Part shown: in pieces, positions 44,458 to 44,856 of the stretch
Layout of the letters: the number at the start of each line of letters is the position of its first letter
Numbering within the stretch: the stretch's first letter is position 1
Source of the DNA: Bifidobacterium breve
GTDB lineage: Bacteria > Actinomycetota > Actinomycetes > Nanopelagicales > Nanopelagicaceae
Direction of reading: 5' to 3'
Length of the DNA: 44,856 bases
Assembly: GCA_945876865.1 (NCBI GenBank)
Contig: CAMCPZ010000007.1
Location: 1 to 44,856 of the forward strand
Translations under genes and position numbers: made by a program
The notes under the pieces: generated by a model
What the model was told of the DNA's origin: nothing
The model's input: the letters and a program-made list of their open reading frames with translations, nothing else
The model's database searches: none

Positions 44458-44649
44458 ATGATGATCGATTGCCAAACTTGCACCATGCGCGATATCTCAT
44501 GTGGAGATTGCGTTGTATCAGTTCTTCTAAATATCACCGCAGCACCTGCGAGTGAAATCTCAAAAAGCCAAATCAGTGCGCTCTCAGTACTCTCAGATAA
44601 AGGCTTAATCCCGCCATTACGATTTGAAAGCGCTGTGAATCAAGCGTAA
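44458..44649 (+). CDS. Small protein with CxxC-x6-CxxC motif, unknown function
   Basis: This 63-aa protein has four cysteines near the front (Cys5, Cys8, Cys15, Cys18; CQTC...CGDC) followed by VVSVLLN and a C-terminal ALSVLSDKGLIPPLRF. The cysteine set predicts a small zinc site. I have seen similar short CxxC/DCVV proteins in actinobacterial genomes, but no function is assigned and this recall should be checked. The reading frame is open further upstream, but the -10 spacing supports the ATG at 44458. It is divergent from the RibD-C gene, with 41 bases between starts. Confidence 0.65.
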   Translation: MMIDCQTCTMRDISCGDCVVSVLLNITAAPASEISKSQISALSVLSDKGLIPPLRFESAVNQA

Positions 44650-44685
44650 TTTCAAAGATATTTGAACTCAAACCTTGCGATTGGT

Positions 44686-44691
44686 TACCCT
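44686..44691 (+). promoter_or_regulatory. -10 box of a predicted leaderless promoter for the last ORF
   Basis: TACCCT ends six bases before the ATG at 44698 with spacer TCTCAA. Confidence 0.45.
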
Positions 44692-44697
44692 TCTCAA

Positions 44698-44850
44698 ATG
44701 AAATTGACGAGATCAGTGGTGCAGCTTCTTTCGGCAGCGCTGGCAACCTCGCCTCGGCCGATAGCGAGTCCAGGTTCAGCGCAGCAATCAGATTTCAATT
44801 CTGCTTTTCGGACTCCTAAACTCAGTTTCTACGGTGCCACCCGAATCTAG
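44698..44850 (+). CDS. Short ORF with signal-peptide-like N-terminus, or the broken start of a larger gene
   Basis: This 50-aa ORF begins MKLTRSVVQLLSAALATS, with a basic start and a short hydrophobic stretch like an export signal. It then becomes Pro/Ser/Ala-rich and stops six bases before the window end. The main support is the TANNNT-N6-ATG spacing upstream. It could be a tiny secreted peptide, the remnant of a longer secreted protein truncated by a stop or frameshift, or chance. No family is recognised. Confidence 0.3.
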   Translation: MKLTRSVVQLLSAALATSPRPIASPGSAQQSDFNSAFRTPKLSFYGATRI

Positions 44851-44856
44851 CCGCCG

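Overview
This window is a dense, chromosomal housekeeping segment of a streamlined, low-GC actinobacterium. The evidence for the phylum is gene content and order: DUF4193, DUF3093, DUF3159, DUF3000 and a SepIVA-like coiled-coil gene are actinobacterial hallmarks. The runs recG-rsmD-coaD, sepIVA-DUF177-rpmF-rnc-mutM-smc-ftsY-amtB-glnK-glnD-ffh and rpsP-khpA-rimM-trmD match the classical actinobacterial order. The composition is clearly below 50% GC by eye, genes overlap or abut, and no gap exceeds about 200 bases. That combination resembles the freshwater acI group (Nanopelagicales), but this placement is an inference, not a demonstration.

Layout, left to right. 1-1742: the end of leuC and all of leuD (leucine synthesis), closed by a terminator. 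1757-2416: an HU-type histone-like gene with a Lys/Ala tail, flanked by terminators. 2452-5264: plsC-gpsA-ddl (phospholipid and cell wall precursors). 5285-6740: a stand-alone Lrp ligand-binding domain, thiL and rpmB. 6845-10139: recG, rsmD, coaD. 10151-17446: sepIVA, DUF177, rpmF, rnc, mutM, smc, ftsY. 17454-21490: a nitrogen cluster amtB-glnK-glnD behind repeated GTAAC boxes. 21507-25151: ffh, rpsP, khpA, rimM, trmD. 25199-26167: an acyl-ACP desaturase. 26337-31374: DUF4193, DUF3093, a thioesterase, dut, DUF3159, two TrkA-type NAD-binding proteins and a TRAM/Fe-S RNA methyltransferase. 31384-36007: acnA and dxs. 35961-39268: fadA-fadB beta-oxidation operon on the minus strand. 39442-41177: a PQQ-type dehydrogenase and a secreted histidine phosphatase. 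41183-44416: RNase D, DUF3000, an EamA transporter and a RibD-C reductase. 44458-44850: a small CxxC/CxxC protein and a short secreted-looking ORF.

How it works together: most genes serve translation, protein targeting (both SRP GTPases, ffh and ftsY), chromosome handling and membrane lipid synthesis. The only clearly condition-dependent modules are nitrogen uptake (AmtB, PII, GlnD) and fatty-acid oxidation (FadAB).

I found no mobile element, phage, CRISPR array, tRNA, rRNA or defence system, and no evident new multi-gene system. The most striking signal is regulatory. About sixteen genes share one start architecture: a TANNNT -10 box ends exactly six bases before the ATG or GTG, usually with a pyrimidine-rich spacer and no Shine-Dalgarno. 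This predicts widespread leaderless transcription. A second class (leuD, hup, thiL, rpmB, rpmF, amtB, rpsP, DUF4193, fadA) instead has clear Shine-Dalgarno leaders. Compaction is extreme: stop codons double as -10 boxes, and three convergent pairs share 4-bp interlocked stops.
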